Made by a program: the position numbers and the translations under genes. A stretch of DNA of 12,354 bases from Micrococcales bacterium (GTDB taxonomy: Bacteria > Actinomycetota > Actinomycetes > Actinomycetales > Dermatophilaceae). Shown here piece by piece: positions 6,101 through 12,354 of the stretch (position 1 is the stretch's first letter; the number at the start of each line of letters is the position of its first letter). The stretch covers positions 1 to 12,354 of the forward strand of contig JAKDLQ010000046.1 of the NCBI GenBank assembly GCA_030452775.1, written 5' to 3'. The notes under the pieces are model-generated. The model worked only from the letters and a program-made list of their open reading frames with translations. It was not told where the DNA came from and made no database searches.

Positions 6101-8272
6101 GAAGCGGGTCTCGAACAGCTCGACGAGACCACGCGCGATCTCGGCGTGGGCACCCAGCGCCGATTCGACGTAGCTCGGTGAGAACGTCGAGCCCGTCTGG
6201 CGCAGATACTTGGCAACGGTGCGCAGGATGACGACCTCGCGCCAGGTCAGGCCGGCTCGCAGCACGAGGGCGTTGAACCCGTCGGATTCGGCGCGACCCG
6301 CCCACACTGCGCGGAAGGCTTCTTCGAAACGCGTGCGGACATCGTCCTCGGTCGCATCCGTGCCCCAGGTCTGCGCGTCCGCAACCCGCATGCCGAAGTC
6401 GAAGATCCGCATCAGTCGACCGTCATGGCCATCGAGCTCGTAGGGCCGCTCATCCGTCACCTCGACACCGAGGTGGGTGAATGTCGGTAGCACCGCCGTC
6501 AGCGACAGCGCGCCGCGACGGAAGAGCTTGAGCCTGCGCTCGGCCGGCTCCTCCGACCGATCGTCACGGTACATATGCAGTGCGGTGGCGCCCTCCGCGT
6601 CGTCGAGGCCATCGAGGCGCATGAGGTCCTCTGCCGCCGCCCGGACGTCGAAGTCCTCCTTGTACGCCTCGGGCAGGGCGCGACCGAACGCGACCATGGC
6701 CCGCGCCGCCGTCTCGCGGCCCTGCTGCTCGGAGAGGGTCTCGGCCAGATCCTCCTCCCACGTGCGAGTCGCCTCGATGATCTGCTGCTCGACCGCATCC
6801 TGATTGACCGTCGGGAGCTCCTGACCCGACGGCATACGGACGACGTAGTGCAGGCGGGCGAGAGCGGCTTCGGTGACCCGCGTGGTGCTGTCGATCGTCT
6901 CACCCTTGAAGGCGGCAAGCAGGATCTCTTCGATCCGCAGCCGCACCGTGGTGTTGTAGCGGTCTCGGGGGAGGTAGACCAGGCAGGACATGAAGCGGCC
7001 GAATCGGTCTCGGCGGAGGAAGAGCTTGGTCCGGCGCCGCTCCTGCAGGTGCAGAACACCGGTGGCGATCTCGACCAACTCGGACGGGCTCGTCTGGAAC
7101 AGCTCGTCGCGCGGGTAGGTCTCGAGGATCTGCAGGACATCCTTGCCCGAGTGGCTGTCAGCAGTGACGCCGATGAGCCGCAGCACCTCCTGGGCGCGCA
7201 CGTCGAGCAGCGGGACGTCGTGAATCGTGTCGTTGTAGGCAGCGGAGGCGAAAAGGCCGAGGAAGCGCTGTTCACCGATGCACTCACCTCGTGCGTCGAA
7301 CTTCTTGACCGAGATGTAGTCGAGGTAGGCATCCCGGTGCACGGTCGCGCGTCGGTTGGCCTTGGTGATGATGAGAATGCTGGAGTCGCGGGCCGCCTTG
7401 CTTGCCAGCGGTGTCAACACGATCCCCGACGCTGCCTTGGGCCGGTCGTAGCGCAGCAGGCCCAGCCCGGTGCCGGGCACCTGGCGGGAGACGTCCCGGC
7501 CGTCTTCGTGGCTGAGCGCGTACTCGCGGTAGCCGAGGAACGTGAAGTTGTTGTGGGCCAACCACTCGAGGAAGCGACCCGCCTCTCGGGCCTCGTGGGG
7601 ATCGGTGCCCGTGGGCGCCGTCGTCCGCAGTCGGCTCGCGATGGTCAGGGCGTGAGAGCGCATCTTGGGCCAGTCCTCGACGGCGTCACGCACGTTGTCG
7701 AGCACCTGCCGCAGGCGAGTTTCCACACGACCGAGTGACGAGTCCGGCAGTCGGTCGATCTCCAGATGCATCCACGACTCGTGCGTCAACGCCAGCCCGC
7801 GGGCGGGAGGAGCAGCGACCTCGTCGGTCACCACCTCGCGGAGGGTGCCGGTGATCGTCCGATGACACGGGAGCTGCGGGTGCACGATGCGGTGGACTCC
7901 GCTGTCGAAGCCGCCCAGCGCCGCGACGACCGAGTCGACGAGGAAAGGCATGTCGTCACAGACGATCTCGACAACGGTGTAGGCGCTGACCCAGCCATTC
8001 GCCTCGCGCGTCGGATTCAAGGCCCGCACGCTGACCGTGCCGGTTGGCCGCTCCTCCGCGAAGCGCAGATGCCCCAGAGCGACCGCCGCCAGCTCGGCGG
8101 GCTCGCGGTCGAGGAGATCCTCCGTGGCGACGAGGTGGTAGTAGAGCCGGAAGAACTCCTCGAGGTCACCCCCTGCCGCACGTCGTGCGGCAGCTCGCCC
8201 CTTGCGTGGGCTGCCGGAAATGGCCGCCGATCGAAGAGCTTCGGCTCGTGAGTGCTCGAGTGACTCAGACAT
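3116..8272 (-). CDS. gdh: Large NAD-dependent glutamate dehydrogenase (L-GDH180 class) with a Lys/Ala-rich tail
   Basis: This protein of 1718 residues catalyses glutamate + NAD+ to 2-oxoglutarate + ammonium + NADH, normally in the catabolic direction. The long N-terminal half (about 1-780) corresponds to the ACT-like regulatory and helical regions of this class. The catalytic core follows, with RGGLRW (834-839), SDRREDF, KAQMVKN (855-861), PTGSKGGF (866-873), the glycine-rich GIGDMSGDVFGNGMLLS (1005-1021) and a later GEGGNLG (about 1157). A helical C-terminal domain follows. Residues 1665-1706 form a basic histone-like extension with 12 Lys, 4 Arg and no acidic residue, built on tandem repeats. 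I chose ATG 8272 because GTGAGG lies about 13 bases upstream; the TTG at 8284 would sit against that site. The length slightly exceeds the roughly 1600 residues usual for the class. In related actinobacteria this enzyme is inhibited by FHA proteins (GarA/OdhI). It precedes pdtaS in a probable operon. Confidence 0.96.
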   Translation of the reverse strand: MSESLEHSRAEALRSAAISGSPRKGRAAARRAAGGDLEEFFRLYYHLVATEDLLDREPAELAAVALGHLRFAEERPTGTVSVRALNPTREANGWVSAYTVVEIVCDDMPFLVDSVVAALGGFDSGVHRIVHPQLPCHRTITGTLREVVTDEVAAPPARGLALTHESWMHLEIDRLPDSSLGRVETRLRQVLDNVRDAVEDWPKMRSHALTIASRLRTTAPTGTDPHEAREAGRFLEWLAHNNFTFLGYREYALSHEDGRDVSRQVPGTGLGLLRYDRPKAASGIVLTPLASKAARDSSILIITKANRRATVHRDAYLDYISVKKFDARGECIGEQRFLGLFASAAYNDTIHDVPLLDVRAQEVLRLIGVTADSHSGKDVLQILETYPRDELFQTSPSELVEIATGVLHLQERRRTKLFLRRDRFGRFMSCLVYLPRDRYNTTVRLRIEEILLAAFKGETIDSTTRVTEAALARLHYVVRMPSGQELPTVNQDAVEQQIIEATRTWEEDLAETLSEQQGRETAARAMVAFGRALPEAYKEDFDVRAAAEDLMRLDGLDDAEGATALHMYRDDRSEEPAERRLKLFRRGALSLTAVLPTFTHLGVEVTDERPYELDGHDGRLMRIFDFGMRVADAQTWGTDATEDDVRTRFEEAFRAVWAGRAESDGFNALVLRAGLTWREVVILRTVAKYLRQTGSTFSPSYVESALGAHAEIARGLVELFETRFDPDAFAASSSGAEKRSDRERLIVTGIKESLDAVSSLDHDRIIRAMLGVIQASLRTNFYQVDDAGEHKPYVSLKLSPQKMPELPAPRPMYEIWVYSPQVEGVHLRFGKVARGGLRWSDRREDFRTEVLGLVKAQMVKNAVIVPTGSKGGFFAKQLPDLTKGRQAWLDEGIASYQTFISGMLDVTDNLVDGAAVPPQRVVRHDEDDTYLVVAADKGTAKFSDIANAKSAEYGFWLDDAFASGGSAGYDHKGMGITARGAWESVKRHFREMGVDTQSEEFTAAGIGDMSGDVFGNGMLLSEHIRIIAAFDHRDIFVDPEPDAATSYAERRRLFETPGSSWQDYDEKLISTGGGIFHRSAKSVPVSPQMAAALGLKDGVTAMTPAEVMKAILQAPVDLLWNGGIGTYVRARSESDAAIGDRANDAIRVTGADLRCKVVGEGGNLGMSQLGRIEAALSGIRLNTDAIDNSAGVDTSDHEVNIKILFTALTRSGELTMKRRNTLLHSMTDEVAQQVLRDNYEQNVLLGNGRAQEHAMLSVHERLIQYLEEHSDLDRSLEFLPSDAEIARRLKNGLGLVSPEFAVLIAYAKLYLKHRLIETGLPDDPWFETTLAAYFPKPLRTKYPEQIIQHPLRREIITNAVVNSMVNRGGITFAFRAAEETGSTPEQVARAYVVCREVFDLAGFVRTVENTDNTVSTAAQTALYLEFRRLMDRAVRWFITNRPPVLDIAAEVARFRPGVETFGARIPEVLQGRERDRLLRRAKEFQQKGIPEALALSAAALLDRYSLLNCVEVAEDTGERLEDVVSVYFLTSETFSIDAMLGRVTQLPRVDRWDSLARGAMRDDLYAVLEVLTRSVLEVDARGAGAEDRMAQWATINADALDRAQSALRGIERIPHPGIAALSVALRTLRTVTRPGSSTAPDTTAGRAVKDESLTSSGVPKAASSTKTRRTKKAPATKSATRKAPATKSATRKAVKKAAVKKAAKPAADSAEVGAQSKG
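3165..3194 (-). repeat. 15-bp tandem duplication in the gdh 3' end (two copies)
   Basis: GCCGCCTTCTTGACC occurs at 3165-3179 and immediately again at 3180-3194. On the coding strand each copy encodes the five-residue unit VKKAA of the basic tail. The copies are identical at every base, so this is a recent duplication or a slippage-prone site rather than convergence on a protein motif. Confidence 0.9.
3198..3257 (-). repeat. Exact 30-bp tandem duplication in the gdh 3' end (two copies)
   Basis: A 30-base unit at 3198-3227 is repeated without any change at 3228-3257. It encodes the decapeptide APATKSATRK twice in the Lys/Ala tail of the glutamate dehydrogenase. The unit length is a multiple of three, so copy-number change keeps the reading frame. 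Complete identity at synonymous positions indicates recent expansion. Confidence 0.93.
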
Positions 8273-8338
8273 GCTGACGATCAATCCTCACCGTGTACCC
8301 GTGGCGGCGCCCCATCGCGCGCGCCATCTCACGATGCG

Positions 8339-8367
8339 AGCCTAGCGTCCGTCGAGGGCCGGCGCTC
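8339..8367 (-). promoter_or_regulatory. Candidate gdh promoter
   Basis: On the minus strand TAGGCT (plus-strand 8339-8344) fits the TANNNT -10 pattern. A TGAGCG/CTGAGC hexamer 18-19 bases further upstream is a poor -35 match. Transcription from here would give a leader of about 60 bases before the ATG at 8272. The 152-bp gap is shared with the divergent gene at 8425. This is a weak, pattern-only call. Confidence 0.25.
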
Positions 8368-8412
8368 AGGCAGGTCGGTGGAGAACTTCGTGAGGACACG
8401 GAATCCAGTGCC

Positions 8413-8424
8413 TAGAGTGGACGC
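8413..8424 (+). promoter_or_regulatory. -10 box placing a leaderless start at the 8425 gene
   Basis: TAGAGT (8413-8418) fits the actinobacterial TANNNT -10 consensus and is followed by exactly six bases before the ATG at 8425. This spacing puts the transcription start at or next to the A of the start codon, so the mRNA is probably leaderless. No good -35 box lies 16-19 bases upstream. Confidence 0.5.
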
Positions 8425-8760
8425 ATGACAGCTGGGACGGCAGGCGAAGGGGGAGCGCGTCCGGCGACACGTCGGGCCCTCGGTCGTATCCACCGCACGA
8501 CCCGTGAGATCGCCGACGATCTGCTCGGTCATCTGCCAGACCTCGGGGACGCCCACGCTCAGCGCGCCGTCGACGCGTGGGTCGACCAAGCCGCCGAGAC
8601 GATGCGAGCCCTGACGCAATCGCTCGAGGATCGTCTCCTCGGCTCACGTCAGGACAGCCCCCCTCCTGGGCACGCGACCCCGGAAGGGACCCCGCGCGCC
8701 GCGCGGATATCGCCTTCACATCTGCCCTCCGCGCACACCGGGGCCCGGGACCAGGGATGA
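8425..8760 (+). CDS. Hypothetical helical protein, first gene of a coupled pair
   Basis: This 111-residue protein is not one I recognise. Residues about 20-75 look like two amphipathic helices (HRTTREIADDLLGHL, then AQRAVDAWVDQAAETMRALT) joined by a short turn. The remaining 35 residues are rich in Pro, Ser, Gly and Arg and look disordered. There is no signal peptide or membrane segment. A loose resemblance to WXG100-style helical hairpins exists, but the WxG turn is absent, so I do not assign that family. Its stop overlaps the start of the next gene as ATGA (8757-8760), so the two are almost certainly translated together. The start is supported by a leaderless-type -10 box. It is divergent from gdh. 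Confidence 0.7.
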   Translation: MTAGTAGEGGARPATRRALGRIHRTTREIADDLLGHLPDLGDAHAQRAVDAWVDQAAETMRALTQSLEDRLLGSRQDSPPPGHATPEGTPRAARISPSHLPSAHTGARDQG

Positions 8761-9257
8761 TCGAGGTCGCCGGCGCCCCTGCGTCCATCTCGGTCCTCGG
8801 CGGTGCGCTCCGTAGCCATGCGTTGCGCCTCGTCGATCTGCTCGACGAGCTCGAGGCACCCGCCCGCCGAGCCGCCCGGAACGGTGAGCCCGATCCCGAT
8901 CCCGGCGCCGGAGAAAGGGAGCTGCTCGCCGACGTCGCGGCCCAGTTCGACCGGATCGGCGCCCTCCTTCAGGCCTTCTCGACCGACGTGGTCGAGAACA
9001 CCGGAAGGCGCCGGCGTCTGGTCGTGATGGCCGAGCGCGAGGGCCTGCTCATCGACGGGCGGCACGTCATCGAGGCTCCCGGCCCGAGCCGACTGGACCC
9101 CCAGGCCCGCCTGCGGTCCCGTGATCGGCTGCAGGACCTGCTCAATCGAGTGACGAGCGCCGGCGCCAGGTCCCTTGCGGGACTGGCGCGAGAGCTCGAC
9201 GCATCACAGGTCGTCCTCGCCCGAGCGGCTGAGCGGGCGTGCACCGGTTCACCCTGA
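8757..9257 (+). CDS. Hypothetical helical protein, second gene of a coupled pair
   Basis: This 166-residue, mostly helical soluble protein has no motif I recognise. It holds a hydrophobic-patterned helix at about 11-40 (GGALRSHALRLVDLLDEL), a Pro/Asp-rich linker, a second long helix at about 55-83 (ADVAAQFDRIGALLQAF), then a basic stretch GRRRR, a short possible beta hairpin EGLLIDGRHVIEAP, and a C-terminal helical region. The overall pattern of an N-terminal helix pair is faintly like type VII secretion-associated helical proteins; this is inference only. The ATG at 8757 overlaps the preceding stop by four bases, which decides the start over the in-frame upstream codon at 8577 that would lie inside the preceding gene. 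Confidence 0.7.
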   Translation: MIEVAGAPASISVLGGALRSHALRLVDLLDELEAPARRAARNGEPDPDPGAGERELLADVAAQFDRIGALLQAFSTDVVENTGRRRRLVVMAEREGLLIDGRHVIEAPGPSRLDPQARLRSRDRLQDLLNRVTSAGARSLAGLARELDASQVVLARAAERACTGSP

Positions 9258-9304
9258 CCCGGATGGTGTCCTCGTCCCTGCGCCCCTACGGCTGACGGGT
9301 GCAA

Positions 9305-9316
9305 TACCGTGTCGCC
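9305..9316 (+). promoter_or_regulatory. -10 box placing a leaderless start at the DUF2505 gene
   Basis: TACCGT (9305-9310) fits TANNNT and is followed by exactly six bases before the ATG at 9317, the same geometry as at 8413-8424. It supports a leaderless transcript and makes ATG 9317 a better start than the in-frame GTG at 9299, which would lie upstream of this -10 box. Confidence 0.5.
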
Positions 9317-9814
9317 ATGAGGATCACTGAGACGGTCGACTACCGCGCCACCCCTGACGTGGTGTTCGACATGTTCACAGATGTTGCATTCCAGGAGCGG
9401 AAGTGCCTCGACGCCGGCGCGCTGCGCCACGACGCCGCAGTGACGCGAGTCGCCGACGGCGCGAGAATCGTCACGCGCAGGGACCTGCCGACGGACTCGT
9501 TGCCCGACTTCGCCAAGTCGCTCGTCGGGACGTCGCTGTCGGTCACGGAGACGTACGAGTGGGGCGCCGCTGCCCCGGACGGGTCGCGATCCGGCGAGCT
9601 GACGGTCGAGGTCGGCGGCGCCCCACTGGCCCTGCGTGCCAAGGTGGGCCTCACCCCGAACGCAACTGGCACCTCGCTACGCATCGATGGCGACCTCAAG
9701 GCATCGATCCCGTTTCTCGGTGCTCGGGTCGAGAAGTCTGCCGCAACGGCAGTTGTAGACGGCATCCGCGGCGAGGGTCGGACCGGCTCGCGCTGGCTCG
9801 CCGAACGGGCCTGA
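9317..9814 (+). CDS. DUF2505 (SRPBCC-like) protein
   Basis: This 165-residue protein fits the DUF2505 family, actinobacterial proteins with a START/Bet v1-like (SRPBCC) fold that may bind a hydrophobic ligand; no activity is established. The opening MRITETVDYRATPDVVFDMF (a beta strand, then a helix after the alanine-threonine-proline turn), the FQERKCLDAGA segment, and the late strand and C-terminal helix around FLGARVEKSAATAVVDGI are typical. There is no signal peptide or membrane helix, so it is probably cytosolic. ATG 9317 is preferred because a leaderless-type -10 box lies six bases before it. The gene ends 13 bases from the stop of the convergent semialdehyde dehydrogenase gene. Confidence 0.8.
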   Translation: MRITETVDYRATPDVVFDMFTDVAFQERKCLDAGALRHDAAVTRVADGARIVTRRDLPTDSLPDFAKSLVGTSLSVTETYEWGAAAPDGSRSGELTVEVGGAPLALRAKVGLTPNATGTSLRIDGDLKASIPFLGARVEKSAATAVVDGIRGEGRTGSRWLAERA

Positions 9815-9827
9815 CCCTGCGACGATC

Positions 9828-11462
9828 TCAGCCCTGGGCCATGTGCGGATAGAGATGGTTGGTCGGGGGCACGAAGGTCTCCTTGATCGAGCGGGCACTG
9901 ATCCAGCGCAGCAGGTTCTGCGCGGCGCCGGCCTTGTCGTTGGTCCCGGAGGCCCGTGCGCCGCCGAAGGGCTGCTGACCGACGACGGCGCCGGTCGGCT
10001 TGTCGTTGATGTAGAAGTTGCCGGCGGCGAACCGCAGCCGGTGCGTGGCATCGACGATGGCCGCACGGTCCTGGGCGATGATGGAGCCGGTCAGGCCGTA
10101 GGGGGCGAAGCTCTCCATCTGATCCAGGGTCTGGTCGTACTCGCTGTCGGGGAAGACGTGGACCGACAGGATCGGCCCGAAGTACTCGGTGCGCAACGAC
10201 TCGTCCGCGGGGTCCTTGACCTCGAGGACCGTCGGCCGGACGAAGTAGCCGACCGAGTCGTCGTAGGTGCCGCCGGCGATGACGTCGATGCCCGCGGTCG
10301 CGCGGGCCCGGTCGATCGCGTCCCGGTGTTTGGCGAACGCCCGCTCGTCGATGACGGCACCCATGAAGTTGGAGAGATCGGTGACATCACCTTGAGGCAG
10401 ACCGTTGGTGATCTCGACGAGATCGTCCTTGATCTGATTCCATACCGACGCGGCAACGTAGGCACGCGAGGACGAAGAGCACTTCTGCCCCTGGTACTCG
10501 AACGCTCCGCGGACCATTGCCGTGCGCAGCACGTCCGGGTCGGCGCTCGGGTGGGCCATGATGAAGTCCTTCCCGCCCGTCTCCCCGACCAGCCGCGGGT
10601 AGGTCCGGTAGCGGTCGAGATTGGTCCCGACCTCATGCCACAGATGCCTGAAGGTCGCCGTCGACCCGGTGAAGTGGATGCCCGCGAGGTCCTCGTCGAC
10701 CAGCGCCGCCTTGGACACGTTGATCCCATCGCCGGTCACCATGTTGATGACGCCCGGCGGCATCCCGGCCGCCTCGAGCAGCTCCATCGTCAACTGCGCG
10801 GCCAGCTGCTGGGTCGGGGACGGCTTCCAGACCACGGTGTTGCCCATGAGCGCCGGAGCGGTCGGCAGGTTGCCGGCGATCGCCGTGAAGTTGAAGGGCG
10901 TGACGGCATAGACGAAGCCTTCGAGGGGGCGATAGTCCGACCGGTTCCAGATCCCCTTCGTGTGCAGCGGTGGCTGGTCTTCGAGGATCTGGCGGGCGAA
11001 GTGGACGTTGATCCTCCAGAAGTCGATGAGCTCACAAGCCGAATCGATCTCCGCCTGGTAGGCGGTCTTGGACTGGCCGAGCATGGTCGCCGCGTTGATC
11101 CGGGCCCGCCATGGACCGGAGAGCAGATCGGCCGCCTTGAGCAGGATCGCCGCCCGGTCATCGAAGCTCAGTTCGCGCCAGCCCGGTGCCGCCGCCTTGG
11201 CGGCGTCAACCGCCGCCCGTGACTCCTTGACCGTCGCATTGCGCAGCGTGCCCAGGACCTTGCGATGGGCATGCGGTTGCCGGACGGGGATCTTGCGGCC
11301 GGCCCCGACGACCTGCTCGCCGTTGATCACATGGGGCATCGGGGTCGTGGCGCTGCCCAGCTCGGTCAGGGCCACCTCGAGGTCAGCGCGCTCGGGTGAG
11401 CCCGGTGCATAGTCGAGCACCGGTTCGTTGACCGGGGCGGGCACGTGGGTAACGGCATCCAT
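9828..11462 (-). CDS. pruA: L-glutamate gamma-semialdehyde (1-pyrroline-5-carboxylate) dehydrogenase
   Basis: This 544-residue aldehyde dehydrogenase oxidises glutamate semialdehyde (from P5C) to glutamate with NAD+, the second step of proline catabolism and last step of arginine/ornithine catabolism. It matches the single-function type related to human ALDH4A1. It carries the oxyanion Asn motif TPFNFTA, the coenzyme-binding GSTATF, general base Glu294 in VGETGGKDF, nucleophile Cys328 in YQGQKCSSSSR, EYFGPILSV, and the C-terminal PFGGARASGTNDKAG. Glu and Cys are 34 residues apart, as in the superfamily. Start: AAGGAG lies six bases before ATG 11462 and abuts the in-frame ATG at 11468, so 11462 is preferred. 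No proline dehydrogenase is in the window. Its product glutamate is the substrate of the gdh enzyme encoded about 1.6 kb away on the same strand. Confidence 0.95.
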   Translation of the reverse strand: MDAVTHVPAPVNEPVLDYAPGSPERADLEVALTELGSATTPMPHVINGEQVVGAGRKIPVRQPHAHRKVLGTLRNATVKESRAAVDAAKAAAPGWRELSFDDRAAILLKAADLLSGPWRARINAATMLGQSKTAYQAEIDSACELIDFWRINVHFARQILEDQPPLHTKGIWNRSDYRPLEGFVYAVTPFNFTAIAGNLPTAPALMGNTVVWKPSPTQQLAAQLTMELLEAAGMPPGVINMVTGDGINVSKAALVDEDLAGIHFTGSTATFRHLWHEVGTNLDRYRTYPRLVGETGGKDFIMAHPSADPDVLRTAMVRGAFEYQGQKCSSSSRAYVAASVWNQIKDDLVEITNGLPQGDVTDLSNFMGAVIDERAFAKHRDAIDRARATAGIDVIAGGTYDDSVGYFVRPTVLEVKDPADESLRTEYFGPILSVHVFPDSEYDQTLDQMESFAPYGLTGSIIAQDRAAIVDATHRLRFAAGNFYINDKPTGAVVGQQPFGGARASGTNDKAGAAQNLLRWISARSIKETFVPPTNHLYPHMAQG

Positions 11463-11483
11463 CGGCATCTCCTTGGCTGAAGT

Positions 11484-11509
11484 GGGTTCGCGGCGCAGCC
11501 CGCGTACCC
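11484..11509 (-). terminator. Hairpin between the DUF4870 gene and pruA, possible terminator
   Basis: GGGT T CGCGG (11484-11493) pairs with CCGCG T ACCC (11500-11509) around a six-base loop with one T:T mismatch. On the minus strand it lies just after the DUF4870 stop and about 20 bases before the pruA start. No T-tract follows, so it may be a weak or Rho-assisted terminator, or a structured part of the pruA leader. Confidence 0.3.
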
Positions 11510-11525
11510 GCCCATCGTGGCACGT

Positions 11526-11927
11526 TCAGCGCAGGACCGTGATGCCCCAGGGATAGCGGTAGAGTTCGCCGCGCCCTGCGGCCATCGCCGCGCGGATGTG
11601 GAACCAGAGGCCGGCGACCACCGCGATCGACCAGAGCAGGATGGCGATGGGGATGCCGATGAGGGTGATCGCGCACACCCAGCCTGCGAGGGTCAGCGCC
11701 CAGATGACGAGGTTGAAGTTGAAGGCCCGGGCGGCCGATTGGCGTACGAAGGGACTCTTCTCCCGGCCCACCGCCCAGACTGCCAACGGGCCCGCGAGCG
11801 AGAGCCAGCCGGCGGAGAGGACCGCGGCGACGAGCGTCGAGAGATGGCCGATGACGGCCCAGGTGCGCTCATCGCTCGTGATGGTGGAGGCGTCGTGGGT
11901 GGGATTTGGATACCTGATTTCGCTCAT
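11526..11927 (-). CDS. DUF4870 small membrane protein (Tic20-like family)
   Basis: This 133-residue protein has the hallmark DUF4870 pattern: an N-terminal polar stretch, ERTWAVIGHLS leading into a first helix (about 27-52) that ends GPLAVW, then the loop KSPFVRQSAARAFNFN, two further hydrophobic helices (about 70-90 and 92-114) and the terminal YRYPWGI. It is an inner-membrane protein of unknown function. I start it at ATG 11927 (MSEIRY). A longer frame back to 12089 adds a Gly/Arg-rich stretch unlike the family and overlaps the end of the upstream HD gene. Ribosome binding is weak (GTGGGA about three to eight bases upstream). It lies 63 bases before pruA on the same strand, so co-transcription is possible. 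Confidence 0.85.
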   Translation of the reverse strand: MSEIRYPNPTHDASTITSDERTWAVIGHLSTLVAAVLSAGWLSLAGPLAVWAVGREKSPFVRQSAARAFNFNLVIWALTLAGWVCAITLIGIPIAILLWSIAVVAGLWFHIRAAMAAGRGELYRYPWGITVLR

Positions 11928-12057
11928 GCATCCCACTCTGCGCCGGCGGACGACCCCTGGCCATGCTGGTCCTCCCTGACGCCACCCTGGCCCGACCCCG
12001 AGACGCGGTGCCGACTCATGCCGTATGCCGCCGTGCGCGCTCCCGCCCCCGTCGTCG

Positions 12058-12354
12058 TCAATCGCTCCGGCCGGGCACGCCGATGGCACGCTGGAGGGCG
12101 TCGACGACGCGTGGGTCGTACTCGTAGCCGAGGCCGAGGAAGATGCGCTCGAGGGCCTGCTCGCTGGCCCTCGACGTCCCGGCTCCGGCGGTGAGGTCCT
12201 CGTAGGCGTTGACGACCTTGATGATGCGCGAGGTCAGCGGGATGCTCGCGTTGAACTCGCGCATCTGGCGGTAGGGGGCGGTCTGGTGTTCGAGGATGTG
12301 GGCCACCTCGTCCAGCACCCCGGCATCGAGGCCGGCCAGCATCCCGACCCTGGC
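12058..12354 (-). CDS. C-terminal part of a degenerate HD/HD-GYP domain protein, runs off the window
   Basis: The frame is open to the window edge, so the N-terminal part is missing; 98 residues are visible. The segment SIPLTSRIIKVVNAYEDLTAG, then ALERI, then YDPRVVDALQRA, aligns by eye with the end of HD-GYP domains (IPL.ARI..V.DAYDA.T ... AL ... FDP..V). HD-GYP proteins hydrolyse cyclic di-GMP or act as other phosphohydrolases. Here the expected HHE and GYP motifs are not present: the equivalent stretch reads HILEHQTAPYRQMREFNA. The fragment is therefore either a degenerate, possibly non-catalytic HD-GYP domain or another HD-superfamily protein. The 130 bases between its stop and the DUF4870 start hold nothing recognisable. 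Confidence 0.6.
   Translation of the reverse strand, partial: ARVGMLAGLDAGVLDEVAHILEHQTAPYRQMREFNASIPLTSRIIKVVNAYEDLTAGAGTSRASEQALERIFLGLGYEYDPRVVDALQRAIGVPGRSD

Noticed and set aside
6575..7738. 387-codon open frame on the plus strand
   Set aside because: It is antisense to the N-terminal half of gdh and has no recognisable motif.
8273..8284. TTG start four codons upstream for gdh
   Set aside because: The ribosome binding sequence would be one base from the TTG. ATG 8272 is a stronger codon with more usable spacing.
8425..9257. WXG100/type VII secretion substrate pair
   Set aside because: The helical lengths are suggestive, but the WxG turn and the C-terminal secretion motif YxxxD/E are absent and no ESX component is nearby.
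9843..11222. 459-codon open frame on the plus strand
   Set aside because: It is antisense to the full-length, motif-complete pruA. The protein is low-complexity Gly/Arg/Val-rich.
11928..12089. N-terminal extension of the DUF4870 protein to 12089
   Set aside because: The added residues are Gly/Arg-rich and unlike the family, and the extension overlaps the upstream gene's end. ATG 11927 starts a typical family N-terminus.

Overview
The window is very GC-rich, with genes packed on both strands, actinobacterial regulators (a WhiB1-type Wbl protein and a PdtaS-type kinase) and several GTG or leaderless-looking starts. It suggests a chromosomal segment of an Actinomycetota bacterium. A Micrococcales member (Intrasporangiaceae or relatives) is plausible, but that placement is inference. 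The left edge (1-60) is a poly-C/poly-G artefact that truncates the first gene. The right edge cuts into the last gene. No tRNA, rRNA, CRISPR array, insertion sequence or phage gene was seen.

Layout: a 5'-truncated SGNH/GDSL hydrolase (+, 62-565); a four-helix membrane protein (-, 601-1053); a divergent control region; whiB1 (+, 1327-1575), tail to tail with the histidine kinase pdtaS (-, 1592-3079); a giant NAD-dependent glutamate dehydrogenase (-, 3116-8272) directly upstream of pdtaS on the same strand; two overlapping unknown genes (+, 8425-9257); a DUF2505 protein (+, 9317-9814); an L-glutamate gamma-semialdehyde dehydrogenase (-, 9828-11462); a DUF4870 membrane protein (-, 11526-11927); and the C-terminal part of a degenerate HD/HD-GYP protein (-, 12058 to the edge).

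Themes: the semialdehyde dehydrogenase makes glutamate from proline-derived P5C, and the glutamate dehydrogenase can deaminate glutamate to 2-oxoglutarate, so the last two steps of proline/arginine catabolism are encoded within about 8 kb. The dehydrogenase gene probably shares a transcript with pdtaS. The order small membrane protein - whiB1 - pdtaS resembles Rv3217c - Rv3219 - Rv3220c of Mycobacterium tuberculosis, recalled from memory.

Most of the window is ordinary core chromosome. The points most worth a second look are a histone-H1-like Lys/Ala tail on the glutamate dehydrogenase built from exact tandem DNA repeats, a PdtaS lacking the sensor cysteine pair of the mycobacterial protein, the gdh and pdtaS frames separated by a single in-frame TGA, and a translationally coupled pair of uncharacterised helical proteins. 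I did not find a convincing wholly new multi-gene system.
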